Part shown: positions 1-7,231 of the stretch, piece after piece
Layout of the letters: each line of letters begins with the position of its first letter
How positions within the stretch are numbered: position 1 is the stretch's first letter
DNA from: Vogesella aquatica
Lineage (GTDB): Bacteria > Pseudomonadota > Gammaproteobacteria > Burkholderiales > Chromobacteriaceae
Reading direction: 5' to 3'
Assembly: GCF_028548455.1 (NCBI RefSeq)
Contig: NZ_JAQQLF010000025.1
Coordinates: 1-64,000, forward strand
DNA: 64,000 nucleotides
Made by a program: the position numbers and the translations under genes
The notes under the pieces: model-generated
The model's database searches: none
Seen by the model: the letters and a program-made list of their open reading frames with translations, nothing else
What the model was told of the DNA's origin: nothing

Positions 1-33
1 CAGCAAGCTGTCCAGTAGTGCGTCAGGTACGTT

Positions 34-282
34 GTGATTTTTCGAGCTCATTGTGCCTCCAGACTAGGTAGCAGTTTCCTGCCAAATGTCCGTTTACACA
101 AAATTCAGTACACGCCCGGTATCGGTTATTCCGTGTCCTGGCTGGAAGTCAAAGCCACCCACGGCGGCGGCCCTGCAATGATCAAGATTGGTCGCCGTGT
201 CATGTACCGCAAGGCCGATGTGCTGGCTTGGCTGGAAGAAAACAGCCGCACAGTGACCAGCACCAGCCAGCTTGCCGCATAG
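34..282 (+). CDS. AlpA/excisionase-like small DNA-binding protein
   Basis: An 82-residue protein whose C-terminal half (around residues 49-68, MIKIGRRVMYRKADVLAWLE) matches the wing and end helix of AlpA/MerR-like excisionase domains, which bind DNA and control excision or early transcription of P4-type elements. The GTG at 34 has no clear ribosome binding site, so the true start may lie a few codons downstream. It sits 9 bp ahead of the KilA-N gene in the same direction, as expected for an element control region. The specific role is inferred from the motif and the context only. Confidence 0.55.
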   Translation: MIFRAHCASRLGSSFLPNVRLHKIQYTPGIGYSVSWLEVKATHGGGPAMIKIGRRVMYRKADVLAWLEENSRTVTSTSQLAA

Positions 283-291
283 GGGGTCGCC

Positions 292-951
292 ATGAACAAA
301 ATCATTCAGGCCGACTTCAACGGCCAGGCGATGCACTTCACTACTGATGCCTGGTTCAATGCCACAGAAGCTGCGGAGAAGTACGGCAAGCGCCCAGTTG
401 ACTGGCTCAACCAAGACGGCACGCGTGAGTACATCGCCACGCTAGCCGACATGCTCAAATGTGAGCCTGGCTCACTTTTGAAAACCAAGCGCGGCAACAA
501 CGGGGGCACCTGGATGCACCCGAAGCTGGCGGTAGCCTTCTCCCGGTGGCTGGATACGCGGCTGGCCATCTGGTGTGACATGCAGATTGACGGCCTTATC
601 CGTGGCACCGCCCAGCCCGAGGACTGGCGCAAGTTCCGCATTGAAGCATCCAGCCGCTTCAAAGGCGTTTGCGAGATGCTGAGCCTGACCCGACAGGCAG
701 ACGGCAAGATTACGGCAAGACACCACTACATCAACGAGGCCAGGCTCATCAACTGGGCATTTGCTGGCAGCTTCGCCCCCATAGAGCGTGACAGGCTGAG
801 CGCCAAGGAGCTGCGCTTGCTGGAGCGGCTGGAGGCACAAGACATGGTGCTATTGGGCCGTGGCATACCCTACGAAGAGCGCAAGGCAGCCTTGCTGACC
901 TTCGCCCAGCAGCAGCGTCAGAGCATGGACTTGCCCATGCTTGCGGCTTGA
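292..951 (+). CDS. KilA-N domain protein of the integrated element
   Basis: A 219-residue protein. Residues about 10-105 carry the KilA-N fold, recognisable by FNATEAAEKYGKRPVDWL near the N-terminus and by HPKLAVAFSRWLDTRLAIWC. KilA-N is a DNA-binding domain of phage and satellite proteins, often antirepressors or regulators. The C-terminal half (about 110-219) is not recognised. It starts with ATG behind a purine-rich AGGGGGTC and belongs to the control end of the P4-like element. The exact function is unknown. Confidence 0.75.
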   Translation: MNKIIQADFNGQAMHFTTDAWFNATEAAEKYGKRPVDWLNQDGTREYIATLADMLKCEPGSLLKTKRGNNGGTWMHPKLAVAFSRWLDTRLAIWCDMQIDGLIRGTAQPEDWRKFRIEASSRFKGVCEMLSLTRQADGKITARHHYINEARLINWAFAGSFAPIERDRLSAKELRLLERLEAQDMVLLGRGIPYEERKAALLTFAQQQRQSMDLPMLAA

Positions 952-969
952 GGTGACACGCCATGCGCC

Positions 970-998
970 TTGCCTACCAAACCACAGCGAGCCATAAT
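970..998 (+). promoter_or_regulatory. Candidate sigma-70 promoter of the immunity leader (PLE-like)
   Basis: TTGCCT (970-975) and CATAAT (993-998) are separated by exactly 17 bp, which predicts transcription from about 1005. This is about 20 nt before the seqA-like element, the arrangement expected of the P4 leader promoter. Found by reading; not tested. Confidence 0.5.
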
Positions 999-1026
999 GC
1001 CCCCGTGCCGTTCAATAGCGGCACCG

Positions 1027-1051
1027 GGATTGGCGTCCCGAACGATATGGC
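1027..1051 (+). promoter_or_regulatory. seqA-like element of a P4-type immunity leader
   Basis: The stretch from GGGATTGGCGT to GATATGG is the near reverse complement of 1153-1176, with both end blocks matching (GGGATTGGCGT except its final bases, and GATATGG). In phage P4, seqA in the leader pairs with seqB of the CI RNA and provokes termination. A terminator-like hairpin follows 5 bp later. Confidence 0.55.
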
Positions 1052-1055
1052 GGAC

Positions 1056-1076
1056 AGCCGCCTTGCGGCTATTTTT
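1056..1076 (+). terminator. Intrinsic terminator just after seqA
   Basis: AGCCGC-CTT-GCGGCT followed by ATTTTT forms a compact hairpin with a U-rich tail. It lies directly behind the seqA-like element and would stop leader transcription early, as premature termination does in P4 immunity. Confidence 0.55.
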
Positions 1077-1114
1077 ACGTCCGTCTGCAACACCATTGGT
1101 GCGCCCTTTTCTAT

Positions 1115-1180
1115 GGCGGGCCGTGGTGGGAGCGTGCTTGCACGCGCCGGTTTCCATATCGCCGGTACGCCAATCCCGCC
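1115..1180 (+). ncRNA. Candidate CI-like immunity RNA containing seqB
   Basis: GGCGGG (1115-1120) can pair with CCCGCC (1175-1180), closing a 66-nt unit. That is close to the about 69 nt of the P4 CI RNA. Inside are a hairpin GCGTG-CTTG-CACGC (1132-1145) and the seqB-like stretch 1153-1176, which is complementary to seqA (1027-1051) and in part to seqC (1198-1234). P4 CI RNA is processed from the leader transcript and acts as an antisense immunity factor. The assignment rests on layout and complementarity only. Confidence 0.5.
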
Positions 1181-1197
1181 ACGTGCCTGCCACCCCC

Positions 1198-1234
1198 GAT
1201 TGGCGTCGGGAAGCAGGTCTCTATCAGATATGGA
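1198..1234 (+). promoter_or_regulatory. seqC-like element overlapping a ribosome binding site
   Basis: GATTGGCGTC (1198-1207) and GATATGGA (1227-1234) repeat the two blocks of seqA in the same orientation, with a longer spacer. They are therefore complementary to the seqB-like stretch. The second block runs into GGAGG (1231-1235), the Shine-Dalgarno of the ATG at 1242, so pairing could also block translation. Confidence 0.45.
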
Positions 1235-1241
1235 GGCCACC

Positions 1242-1421
1242 ATGCCTAGCATCGCCCTGCGCGTCGTTCGCGCCCTGTTCCCTGTTTTCTCTGTTCCTGT
1301 ATCTACCGTACCGACCCATGCCCAGGCATGCGCTATGGCGCGTCTGCTGGTGTCGCAAGGCAAGCGCGTGGCCATTGCCCCCGTTGCCCAGGGTTTCACC
1401 GTGTCGGAGGTGAAAGCATGA
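1242..1421 (+). CDS. Small unknown protein behind the immunity leader
   Basis: A 59-residue protein, read from ATG 1242 because GGAGG sits 6 bases upstream. The frame is open back to 963, but that part overlaps the promoter and the seqA/B/C elements, so I do not treat it as coding. The position matches the small kil/eta genes that follow cI in P4. I recognise no domain; residues 1-20 are fairly hydrophobic. The stop overlaps the next ATG (ATGA), which suggests coupled translation. Confidence 0.45.
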   Translation: MPSIALRVVRALFPVFSVPVSTVPTHAQACAMARLLVSQGKRVAIAPVAQGFTVSEVKA

Positions 1422-1801
1422 ACACCACTACCGCCAGCGGCGTAACTGTCGCCGCCACCCTTGCCCCAGTAGCTGTTATCACCATGAAGCCCCAGCCGGT
1501 GGCGGCCATCACCCTGACCGCCTTTGCTGATGGCCATGTCAGCATCCAGCGCGATGGCGACCTAGATGCAATGCAGGACGTGCTGTGCCGCATCCTTGCC
1601 CAAACGCAGGCGATTAAGCAGGCCGCCTTGTCCTTGCAGCGCCCCGGTATCACCCAGCCCGTGGCCACGGTCGCCCTTACTGCCTTTTCTGACAGCAGCA
1701 TCCGTATTCAGCGTGTAGGCGACACCAGCACGCTACTGGCTGCCCTCGCCCAAGCCCTGACCCAGCAGCAGGCCGTTACGCCTGCCACGCCCCTGCAGTA
1801 G
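1418..1801 (+). CDS. Unknown element protein with an internal repeat
   Basis: A 127-residue protein starting at the ATG that overlaps the previous stop. It contains two similar blocks of about 35 residues. One reads VAAITLTAFADGHVSIQRDG and the other VATVALTAFSDSSIRIQRVG, each followed by an Ala/Leu/Gln-rich helix-like stretch. This points to an internal duplication. No family is recognised. It is part of the rightward gene string leading to the primase-like gene. Confidence 0.55.
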   Translation: MNTTTASGVTVAATLAPVAVITMKPQPVAAITLTAFADGHVSIQRDGDLDAMQDVLCRILAQTQAIKQAALSLQRPGITQPVATVALTAFSDSSIRIQRVGDTSTLLAALAQALTQQQAVTPATPLQ

Positions 1802-1811
1802 AGGTAACAAC

Positions 1812-2126
1812 ATGGACAAGAAACTGATTGCCCTGCCAGCGGGCAAGGCCACCGGCTTGCCGGCGTATCGCTGCGGTGCGGCCCTGGCTGTTGAAGTGCT
1901 AGACCGTATCCGCGCCCAGGCACGAGCCGGTGAAGCGGTAACGCCGTACTGGCTGGCCGACGCCCTGAACGGTTTGCCACCAGATAGCCGGCGTGGCTTT
2001 CTGGTAGTGGTGGCCTGCTATGCAGCAGCAGCGGGCGCGGTGGCTGATGATGTTGCAGTGCGTGACAAGATCAGCACCATCATTGAGCTGATGACCGATA
2101 TCGACCCGCAAGGAGGTGCCGCATGA
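1812..2126 (+). CDS. Unknown element protein
   Basis: A 104-residue, mostly helical-looking protein with GAGGTAAC upstream of its ATG as ribosome binding site. No domain is recognised. Its TGA overlaps the ATG of the large primase-like gene, so the two are probably co-translated. Co-occurrence suggests a role in replication or control of the element, but the sequence gives no direct indication. Confidence 0.55.
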   Translation: MDKKLIALPAGKATGLPAYRCGAALAVEVLDRIRAQARAGEAVTPYWLADALNGLPPDSRRGFLVVVACYAAAAGAVADDVAVRDKISTIIELMTDIDPQGGAA

Positions 2127-5002
2127 ATGCCCCGTACCGAGCGCCAGGCGACGATATCCGCGCAGCACTGGCTTACCTGGACGCCCACGACCGCGACAAG
2201 TGGGTAATGCACGGCATGGCCGTGAAATCGGAGCTGGGCGAGGCCGGTTTCCCTATCTGGGATGACTGGAGCCGCACCGCCGACAACTACCAGCCCAAGG
2301 CAGCACGATCTGTCTGGAAGAGCATTAAGCCCGCTGGCCGTATCACCATTGCCAGCCTGTTTGCCGAGGCCATCCAGCACGGCTACCGCCCGACCGCGCC
2401 TTACCAGCCACCCAGCCCCGAGGAGCGGGCCAAGATCGAGGCCGACCGGCAGGCAGCCCAGGCAGAGGCCGAGGCGCTAGCCCAGCAGCAGCGGGACGCA
2501 GCCCGGCAGAAAGCGGCCAACCTGTGGGGGCGTGGCCATGCTGTCAGCAGCGAACACACCTACCTGCAGGCCAAGGGTATCCAGCCCAAGGGCGCGGCCC
2601 AGCTGCGCGACATGCTGCTTATCCCGCTACGGGACGGCGGCGAGCTGGTGAACCTGCAGATCATTGGTGCCGATGGCGGTAAGCGTTTCCTGACGGGTGG
2701 CCAGGTCAAAGGTGCCTCGCTGGTGTTGGGCCAGATCAAGGGCGCGGCCACCGTGCTGCTGTGTGAAGGCTGGGCCACGGGCTGCACCTTGCACCAAGCC
2801 ACGGGATTGCCGGTGGTGGTGGCTTTCAACGCCCACAACCTGGTGACGATCGCGGGCCGGCTGGCCAGTGCCCTGCCGGTGGATGTGCAGGTGCTGGTGT
2901 GTGGTGATACAGACGAAAGCCTGACCGGCCAGAAAGCGGCCAGCCGCGCTGCCGAGTTGCTGCAGGGCCGTGGCCGTTCGGTGGTGCCGGTATTCACCCA
3001 GGAGCAGGCCGAGCAGTACCGCCAGCAGCATGGCAAAGCGCCAAGCGATTACAACGATCTGCACCAGCTGGCCGGGCTGGAAGAGGTCAAAAAACACATT
3101 CTCCGGGGTGACTTAAAAATGGTGGGTACAGTGGGTACAGTGGGTACAAACCAGCTACAACCCGCGCCAGATAAGGCTGATAGCCGTACCCACTTTTCTG
3201 TACCCCCTTCCGAATGTACCCACTTTTCGGACGAAATCAGCCCGCAAACGCCACAAGGCGACTCCCCGTTCTTCGTGTCGGAGGGTATCCCCGGCCAGCC
3301 TTCCGGGGTGTATTGGTGCGACCCATCCGACGATGGCAAGAACAGGCTGTGGTGGCTGTCTTCGCCCCTGTACATTCTGGGCGAAACCCGCGACGCCAAT
3401 CAGAGCAACTGGGGCCGCCTGCTGGCTTGGCAGGATAACGACGGCCACCCGCACCAGTGGGCTTGCCCGGTAGAAATGTTGGCCGCCAGCGACACGGCAG
3501 AATTCCGGCGTGAACTGGCGCGGGGTGGGCTGACCATTTCCACCAACGGCAAGGCCCGGCAAAAGCTGGTGGATTACGTGCTGACCCATCGCCCCGAGTC
3601 CGCCACCCGCCTGCGCTGCGTGTCCCGTATCGGCTGGCATGATCTGCGCTATGTGCTGCCTGCCGCTGTCTATGGCGAGCAGGACGGCGAGGGCGTGATC
3701 TATCAGGGGGCGGACAGTGGCGACTTTGACCACGCAGGCACCCTGGCCGAGTGGCAGCAGCACATTGCCGGCCCGGCAGCCGGTAATAGCCGCATTGTGT
3801 TTGCCATTTCCGTGGCCTTTGCTGGTGTGCTGGCAGACATGGCTGGCGAGTCGGGCGGGGGCTTCCACTTCGTGGGCACCACCAGCAAGGGCAAAACGTC
3901 CACGCTGCTGGACCCTGCCGCCAGCGTATGGGGCAGCCCTGACCGCTTCGCCAAGAAGTGGCGCACCACACAGAACGGCCTGGAGGCGCTTTGCCTTGGC
4001 CGTAACGATGGCCTACTGATACTGGACGAACTCGCCCAGATCGCCGCGACAGACGCCGGGGGCGCGGCCTACTTGATCGCCAACGGCCAGGCCAAGGCCC
4101 GTATGACCAAGGAAGGCGGCAACCGCCCAGCGCAAACATGGCGCGTGATGCTGCTGTCTGCCGGCGAAATCGACCTGGCCCAGCACATGGCAGAGGCCGG
4201 CAAAACCGCCAAGGGTGGCCAGATGGCCCGCTTGCCCGCCATCCCTGCTGACGCCGGGGCCGGTATGGGTACGCTGGAGCAGCTGCACCACCACCCCAAC
4301 GGCCAAGCCTTTGCCGATGCCATGAAGGCCCACACCCGCCAGTATTACGGCACTGCCGGGCAAGCCTTCCTGCAGCAGCTGACCAGCGGGGCCGAACAGG
4401 AAACCATCCGGGCAGATGTGCGCGAAAGTGTGACCGCCATCATTAGCAATCTGGGTGTGCCCAACGGAGCCGCCGAGGAAATCGGACGGGTAGCGGCCCG
4501 CTTCGCCCTGGTGGCCTTTGCCGGTGAGCTGGCCACCCGCTACGGCGTGACAGGCTGGGCACCTGGTGAAGCGTACCGCGCCGCCCGGCAGTGCTTCCGT
4601 GAATGGCTGGCCGAGAACAACACCGGCCTGGCTGCTGATGATCGCGCCTTGTTCGCCCAGGTGGCCGCCTTCATGCAGGCGCACGGTTCTACCCGCTTCC
4701 CTGACCATGATGCAGACCCAGAATCTATGTCACGCCACCACAACCGGGCAGGCTTCCGTTACACCGACGAGGCCGGCGAGCTGCAATTCTGGGTGCTGTC
4801 GGAGCCGTTCAAGAAAGAGCTTTGCAAGGGGTTTCAGCCCCTGGCCGCTGCCCGCTCCCTGATTGGCGCCGGCTGGATGTTGGCCGGCGACATCGAGGGC
4901 AATAAGCGGAGAAATACCCGGCAGAAGCGTATCAAAGCGTTGAATTCTGCCAAGGTAAACGTGTACATCCTGACCAGCGCAGCACTGGAGGGCGACGAAT
5001 GA
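2123..5002 (+). CDS. PriCT/Toprim/DUF927 primase-helicase-like replication protein
   Basis: A 959-residue protein resembling the alpha-type replication proteins of P4-like elements. Residues about 8-90 look like a PriCT_2 (primase C-terminal) module, and 95-150 is a charged, probably coiled linker. Residues about 155-310 form a Toprim-like domain with CEGWATG and CGDTD as acidic catalytic motifs. Residues about 395-720 form a DUF927 ATPase with Walker A GTTSKGKT (about 583) and Walker B LLILDELAQ (about 631). The linker 333-367 contains Val-Gly-Thr repeats encoded by six 9-bp iterons. It probably primes and unwinds DNA at the element's own origin. Confidence 0.75.
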   Translation: MNAPYRAPGDDIRAALAYLDAHDRDKWVMHGMAVKSELGEAGFPIWDDWSRTADNYQPKAARSVWKSIKPAGRITIASLFAEAIQHGYRPTAPYQPPSPEERAKIEADRQAAQAEAEALAQQQRDAARQKAANLWGRGHAVSSEHTYLQAKGIQPKGAAQLRDMLLIPLRDGGELVNLQIIGADGGKRFLTGGQVKGASLVLGQIKGAATVLLCEGWATGCTLHQATGLPVVVAFNAHNLVTIAGRLASALPVDVQVLVCGDTDESLTGQKAASRAAELLQGRGRSVVPVFTQEQAEQYRQQHGKAPSDYNDLHQLAGLEEVKKHILRGDLKMVGTVGTVGTNQLQPAPDKADSRTHFSVPPSECTHFSDEISPQTPQGDSPFFVSEGIPGQPSGVYWCDPSDDGKNRLWWLSSPLYILGETRDANQSNWGRLLAWQDNDGHPHQWACPVEMLAASDTAEFRRELARGGLTISTNGKARQKLVDYVLTHRPESATRLRCVSRIGWHDLRYVLPAAVYGEQDGEGVIYQGADSGDFDHAGTLAEWQQHIAGPAAGNSRIVFAISVAFAGVLADMAGESGGGFHFVGTTSKGKTSTLLDPAASVWGSPDRFAKKWRTTQNGLEALCLGRNDGLLILDELAQIAATDAGGAAYLIANGQAKARMTKEGGNRPAQTWRVMLLSAGEIDLAQHMAEAGKTAKGGQMARLPAIPADAGAGMGTLEQLHHHPNGQAFADAMKAHTRQYYGTAGQAFLQQLTSGAEQETIRADVRESVTAIISNLGVPNGAAEEIGRVAARFALVAFAGELATRYGVTGWAPGEAYRAARQCFREWLAENNTGLAADDRALFAQVAAFMQAHGSTRFPDHDADPESMSRHHNRAGFRYTDEAGELQFWVLSEPFKKELCKGFQPLAAARSLIGAGWMLAGDIEGNKRRNTRQKRIKALNSAKVNVYILTSAALEGDE
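3122..3223. repeat. Iteron cluster 1 (9-bp GTGGGTACA)
   Basis: Three tandem copies of GTGGGTACA (3122-3130, 3131-3139, 3140-3148) are followed by three inverted copies: 3185-3193 and 3199-3207 with one mismatch each, and 3215-3223 exact. The array lies within the primase-like gene and forces a repetitive linker in the protein. It resembles the iteron arrays of P4 ori1/crr in layout, not in sequence. Confidence 0.7.
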
Positions 5003-5754
5003 GCATCCCCGATTGGCTGGCCACCAGCCTGCAGCACACGGCCCAAAACCCCGCGCTGTCTGCAAAAAGTGGGTACAAAATAGAAGTGGGTACAAAAGTG
5101 GGTACAGCTGAAAGCCTTACCCAGCAAGGGTTTCAGGGGTTTGTACCCACTGTACCCACTGTACCCACCAAAAAACAGTCACCCGGAAAAACGACTGAAA
5201 CCGGGGGTAATACCCCGGCAGTCGCGGCGAACGATGCCGACACCGGCCACCCCATCCCTGATGATCTACCCGGGCTGGTGTCGCGGGTCGCCACGCTGGA
5301 AGGTTGGCCGCAAGACTTGCAGGCCGAACACCTGGCCATCATCCGCCGTCAGCTGGTGTCCGGTGAGTGTGACGCCGATACCATCCGGGCCGGCTGGCTG
5401 GCGCATATCGACCGCTGGCACAACGTCCGCGAGGCCATCGAGGAGCGGGCCGCCATCATGGAGTACGACGGCGGCGTACCGCGCAAGCAGGCCGAACAGT
5501 TGGCCGCAGCAGATAACCAGTGCCTGGCCTGCCGCCACTGGCGGGGCGAACTGACCACTACCGATGACCGCACCATGGCGCTGTCGCTGGTGAGCGTGAA
5601 GCAAGCGCCAAGGGCCAGCCGCACCATAGGTATCTGTGCTAAGCGGTATAAGCCTTGGCGGGTGTCCAACATCCCCGGCGATGCCGATTACAGCCGCTGG
5701 CATATCGTGGGGCATTGCGGGTGGGAGGCTGGGCAAGGAAGGTTGGCCGCATGA
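4999..5754 (+). CDS. Unknown element protein with a cysteine-rich C-terminus
   Basis: A 251-residue protein whose ATG overlaps the stop of the primase-like gene (ATGA). Residues about 24-57 are Val-Gly-Thr / Val-Pro-Thr repeats encoded by the second iteron cluster and are probably a disordered linker. The C-terminal third has CLAC (about 175) and two later cysteines (GICAKR, GHCGW), possibly a zinc site. No named family is recognised. Synteny suggests a replication accessory protein. Two copies of the GTTGGCCGCA word lie inside the gene (5303, 5499) and one spans its end (5742). Confidence 0.6.
   Translation: MSIPDWLATSLQHTAQNPALSAKSGYKIEVGTKVGTAESLTQQGFQGFVPTVPTVPTKKQSPGKTTETGGNTPAVAANDADTGHPIPDDLPGLVSRVATLEGWPQDLQAEHLAIIRRQLVSGECDADTIRAGWLAHIDRWHNVREAIEERAAIMEYDGGVPRKQAEQLAAADNQCLACRHWRGELTTTDDRTMALSLVSVKQAPRASRTIGICAKRYKPWRVSNIPGDADYSRWHIVGHCGWEAGQGRLAA
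5069..5168. repeat. Iteron cluster 2 (9-bp GTGGGTACA)
   Basis: Three direct copies (5069-5077, 5086-5094, 5098-5106) and three tandem inverted copies (5142-5150, 5151-5159, 5160-5168), all exact. The three-plus-three inverted layout mirrors cluster 1, 1.9 kb away. The array lies at the 5' end of the next gene. Confidence 0.7.
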
Positions 5755-5996
5755 AGCAGCGCAAGGGGCTGGCCGGTGACGTGCTGGCCCTGCTGGTGGA
5801 TGTTGGGCGCGGCCTGACGCTGGGCCAGATACAGCACTACCTGCCGGGCCACTGTGAGCTGTCCGAGCTATCCGCCACGCTGGCCAGGCTGGCGCGGCAG
5901 GGGGAGGTGTCCGTGGTGATGGTAGAGCGTACCGCCGACAAGGGCCGGCGCATGGTGAAGCAGTACAGCACGAGGAACGAGGAGGGGAGCGCATGA
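5751..5996 (+). CDS. Small unknown element protein, possibly winged-helix
   Basis: An 81-residue basic protein. ATG 5751 is chosen because it overlaps the previous TGA, and the purine-rich GGAAGG lies upstream. Residues about 8-55 (LLVDVGRGLTLGQIQHYL, then LSATLARLARQGEVSVV) have the pattern of a small winged helix-turn-helix. No exact family is recognised. The stop overlaps the next gene's ATG. Confidence 0.55.
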   Translation: MKQRKGLAGDVLALLVDVGRGLTLGQIQHYLPGHCELSELSATLARLARQGEVSVVMVERTADKGRRMVKQYSTRNEEGSA

Positions 5997-6322
5997 CTGC
6001 GCCGTGTGTGGATTGGCCGCAAGTGATTGCGGATATTGCTCATGCCGGTATCAGTTACGGCGACATATGCACAGAAACAGGGGTGAGCCGTGACAAGCTT
6101 TGCCGCTATAGCAAGCATGGCTCAGAACCGAGGCACAGCGATGGCATGGCGCTGCTGGCGCTATGGTGTCACATCACAGGGCGTGAGCATGAAGCGGTGC
6201 CAGTAGTGGGCATGGCTGAAGGTGCGGCGGTGTCCTCATCCTCGTTGTCCGCTGGTGTGAACCAGCAGCATCACCCGGCAGCCGTCTTTCCGGTGGTCAG
6301 CCATGCCCGAGAGGAAGCATAG
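5993..6322 (+). CDS. Small HTH-like element protein
   Basis: A 109-residue protein starting at the ATG overlapping the previous stop. Residues about 10-40 (VIADIAHAGISYGDICTETG then VSRDKLCRY) read as a helix-turn-helix, so DNA binding is plausible. The C-terminal part is Ser/His/Ala-rich and looks disordered. It is the last gene of the element's rightward operon before the gene-free attachment region. Confidence 0.5.
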   Translation: MTAPCVDWPQVIADIAHAGISYGDICTETGVSRDKLCRYSKHGSEPRHSDGMALLALWCHITGREHEAVPVVGMAEGAAVSSSSLSAGVNQQHHPAAVFPVVSHAREEA

Positions 6323-6372
6323 CACTGCCCCGTGTGAGGAGGCACCGCCGGCGCCAGAAATGGCGTTTGCCC

Positions 6373-6391
6373 TGTTGAGAAATGTTGAGGT
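6373..6391 (+). repeat. 19-bp direct repeat, copy 1
   Basis: TGTTGAGAAATGTTGAGGT, identical to 7003-7021, 630 bp apart. It is itself an imperfect double of TGTTGAG. It lies in the non-coding end of the element and is a candidate integrase arm-type site. Confidence 0.7.
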
Positions 6392-7002
6392 GCCGATACG
6401 CCGCGCCTGGCTAAGAAATGCTCAGGTATCGAGCAACCTAAGAAAACCTAAGGCTGCATCTTCCTATCGCCAACCGTGACATAACGTAACGTGCCGGCTG
6501 GTGTAGGTGGCTACGGCGTAGCGAAGCACTACGAACGTATCAAAGCAATACGCCTTGCCGTGGCCACCTTCGCGGCTGGCAGTGCCTTGCCCCCCAGGGT
6601 AGGGAAGGGAGGGGGGGTATCGAAACCTTGTGATGCCCGCCCCTCTAGACCGCCCGTATTCCCACGTGCGGATTTTTTCCCCGTTTCACAGCCTTTAACA
6701 TCCTGCCGGCAGCGGCATGCATCCGGCGCCTGTCCTTACCGGGCATAGCTTTGAATGCGTGCAGAATCGCCCGGGGCGTGTTGACGGTTTAACAATCTGG
6801 GCCACGGATTAACAGCGGTTTAACAGTGATGGTCGAGCAATTACGGAGAATCCCGGAGGCGCGGATAAGCAGGGAAGAACCTGATAAAACCTGAAATGGC
6901 GATACGCGGGGTATCTTGCGGCTGAGTGCCAAACAGGGCGTGGGGTTGAGGTGCCAGCCTGTTAGTAAAAGCTAGTACCGCGAGCCCAGTAGGTGGGGTA
7001 GA

Positions 7003-7021
7003 TGTTGAGAAATGTTGAGGT
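7003..7021 (+). repeat. 19-bp direct repeat, copy 2
   Basis: Identical to 6373-6391. It lies about 100 bp from the 3' end of the tRNA gene that probably served as integration site. Confidence 0.7.
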
Positions 7022-7076
7022 CTCAGCAGCCGAAATTCATCCTGCTGCCTACATGGTGCCTACACGGAGAAAAGGG

Positions 7077-7113
7077 AAAGAAAAAGGACCTGCAGCATGT
7101 GCTGCAAGTCCTT
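7077..7113 (-). terminator. Terminator of tRNA-Ile2
   Basis: On the minus strand the 13-bp stem 7101-7113 / 7084-7096 (one mismatch, loop ACAT) is followed by TTTTT and further T-rich sequence. It starts 9 bp after the CCA end of the tRNA and terminates its transcript. Confidence 0.75.
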
Positions 7114-7121
7114 GTTTTCTT

Positions 7122-7200
<79 letters not shown>

Positions 7201-7212
7201 TGAAGGGGGTCA

Positions 7213-7218
7213 ATTATA
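7213..7218 (-). promoter_or_regulatory. -10 box of the tRNA-Ile2 promoter
   Basis: A perfect TATAAT on the minus strand, 13 bp upstream of the tRNA 5' end, followed by a C-rich discriminator (TTGACCCCC) as seen at stringently controlled stable-RNA promoters. The -35 is weak. It lies between rpoD and the tRNA. Confidence 0.5.
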
Positions 7219-7231
7219 GCAAATAATTTGC

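Larger units (their letters stand above)
6323..7076. other. Gene-free right end of the element, probable attachment arm
   Basis: About 750 bp without a convincing gene. It holds a 19-bp perfect direct repeat (6373-6391 and 7003-7021), a degenerate third copy near 6410-6427 (AAGAAATGCTCAGGT), two GGTTTAACA copies (about 6785 and 6813) and paired CCTACA-type repeats near 7048-7066. Such direct repeats are typical of integrase or excisionase arm sites. A 74-codon frame at 7002 runs through repeats and the tRNA and is not coding. Confidence 0.45.

Noticed and set aside
963-1241. N-terminal extension of the small protein at 1242-1421
   Set aside because: It overlaps the promoter and the seqA/B/C-like elements. 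GGAGG before ATG 1242 gives a better start, and the sequence looks like RNA, not protein.
3122-3148. A CRISPR-like repeat array
   Set aside because: The 9-bp units are tandem with no spacers and lie in frame within a gene; iterons fit better.
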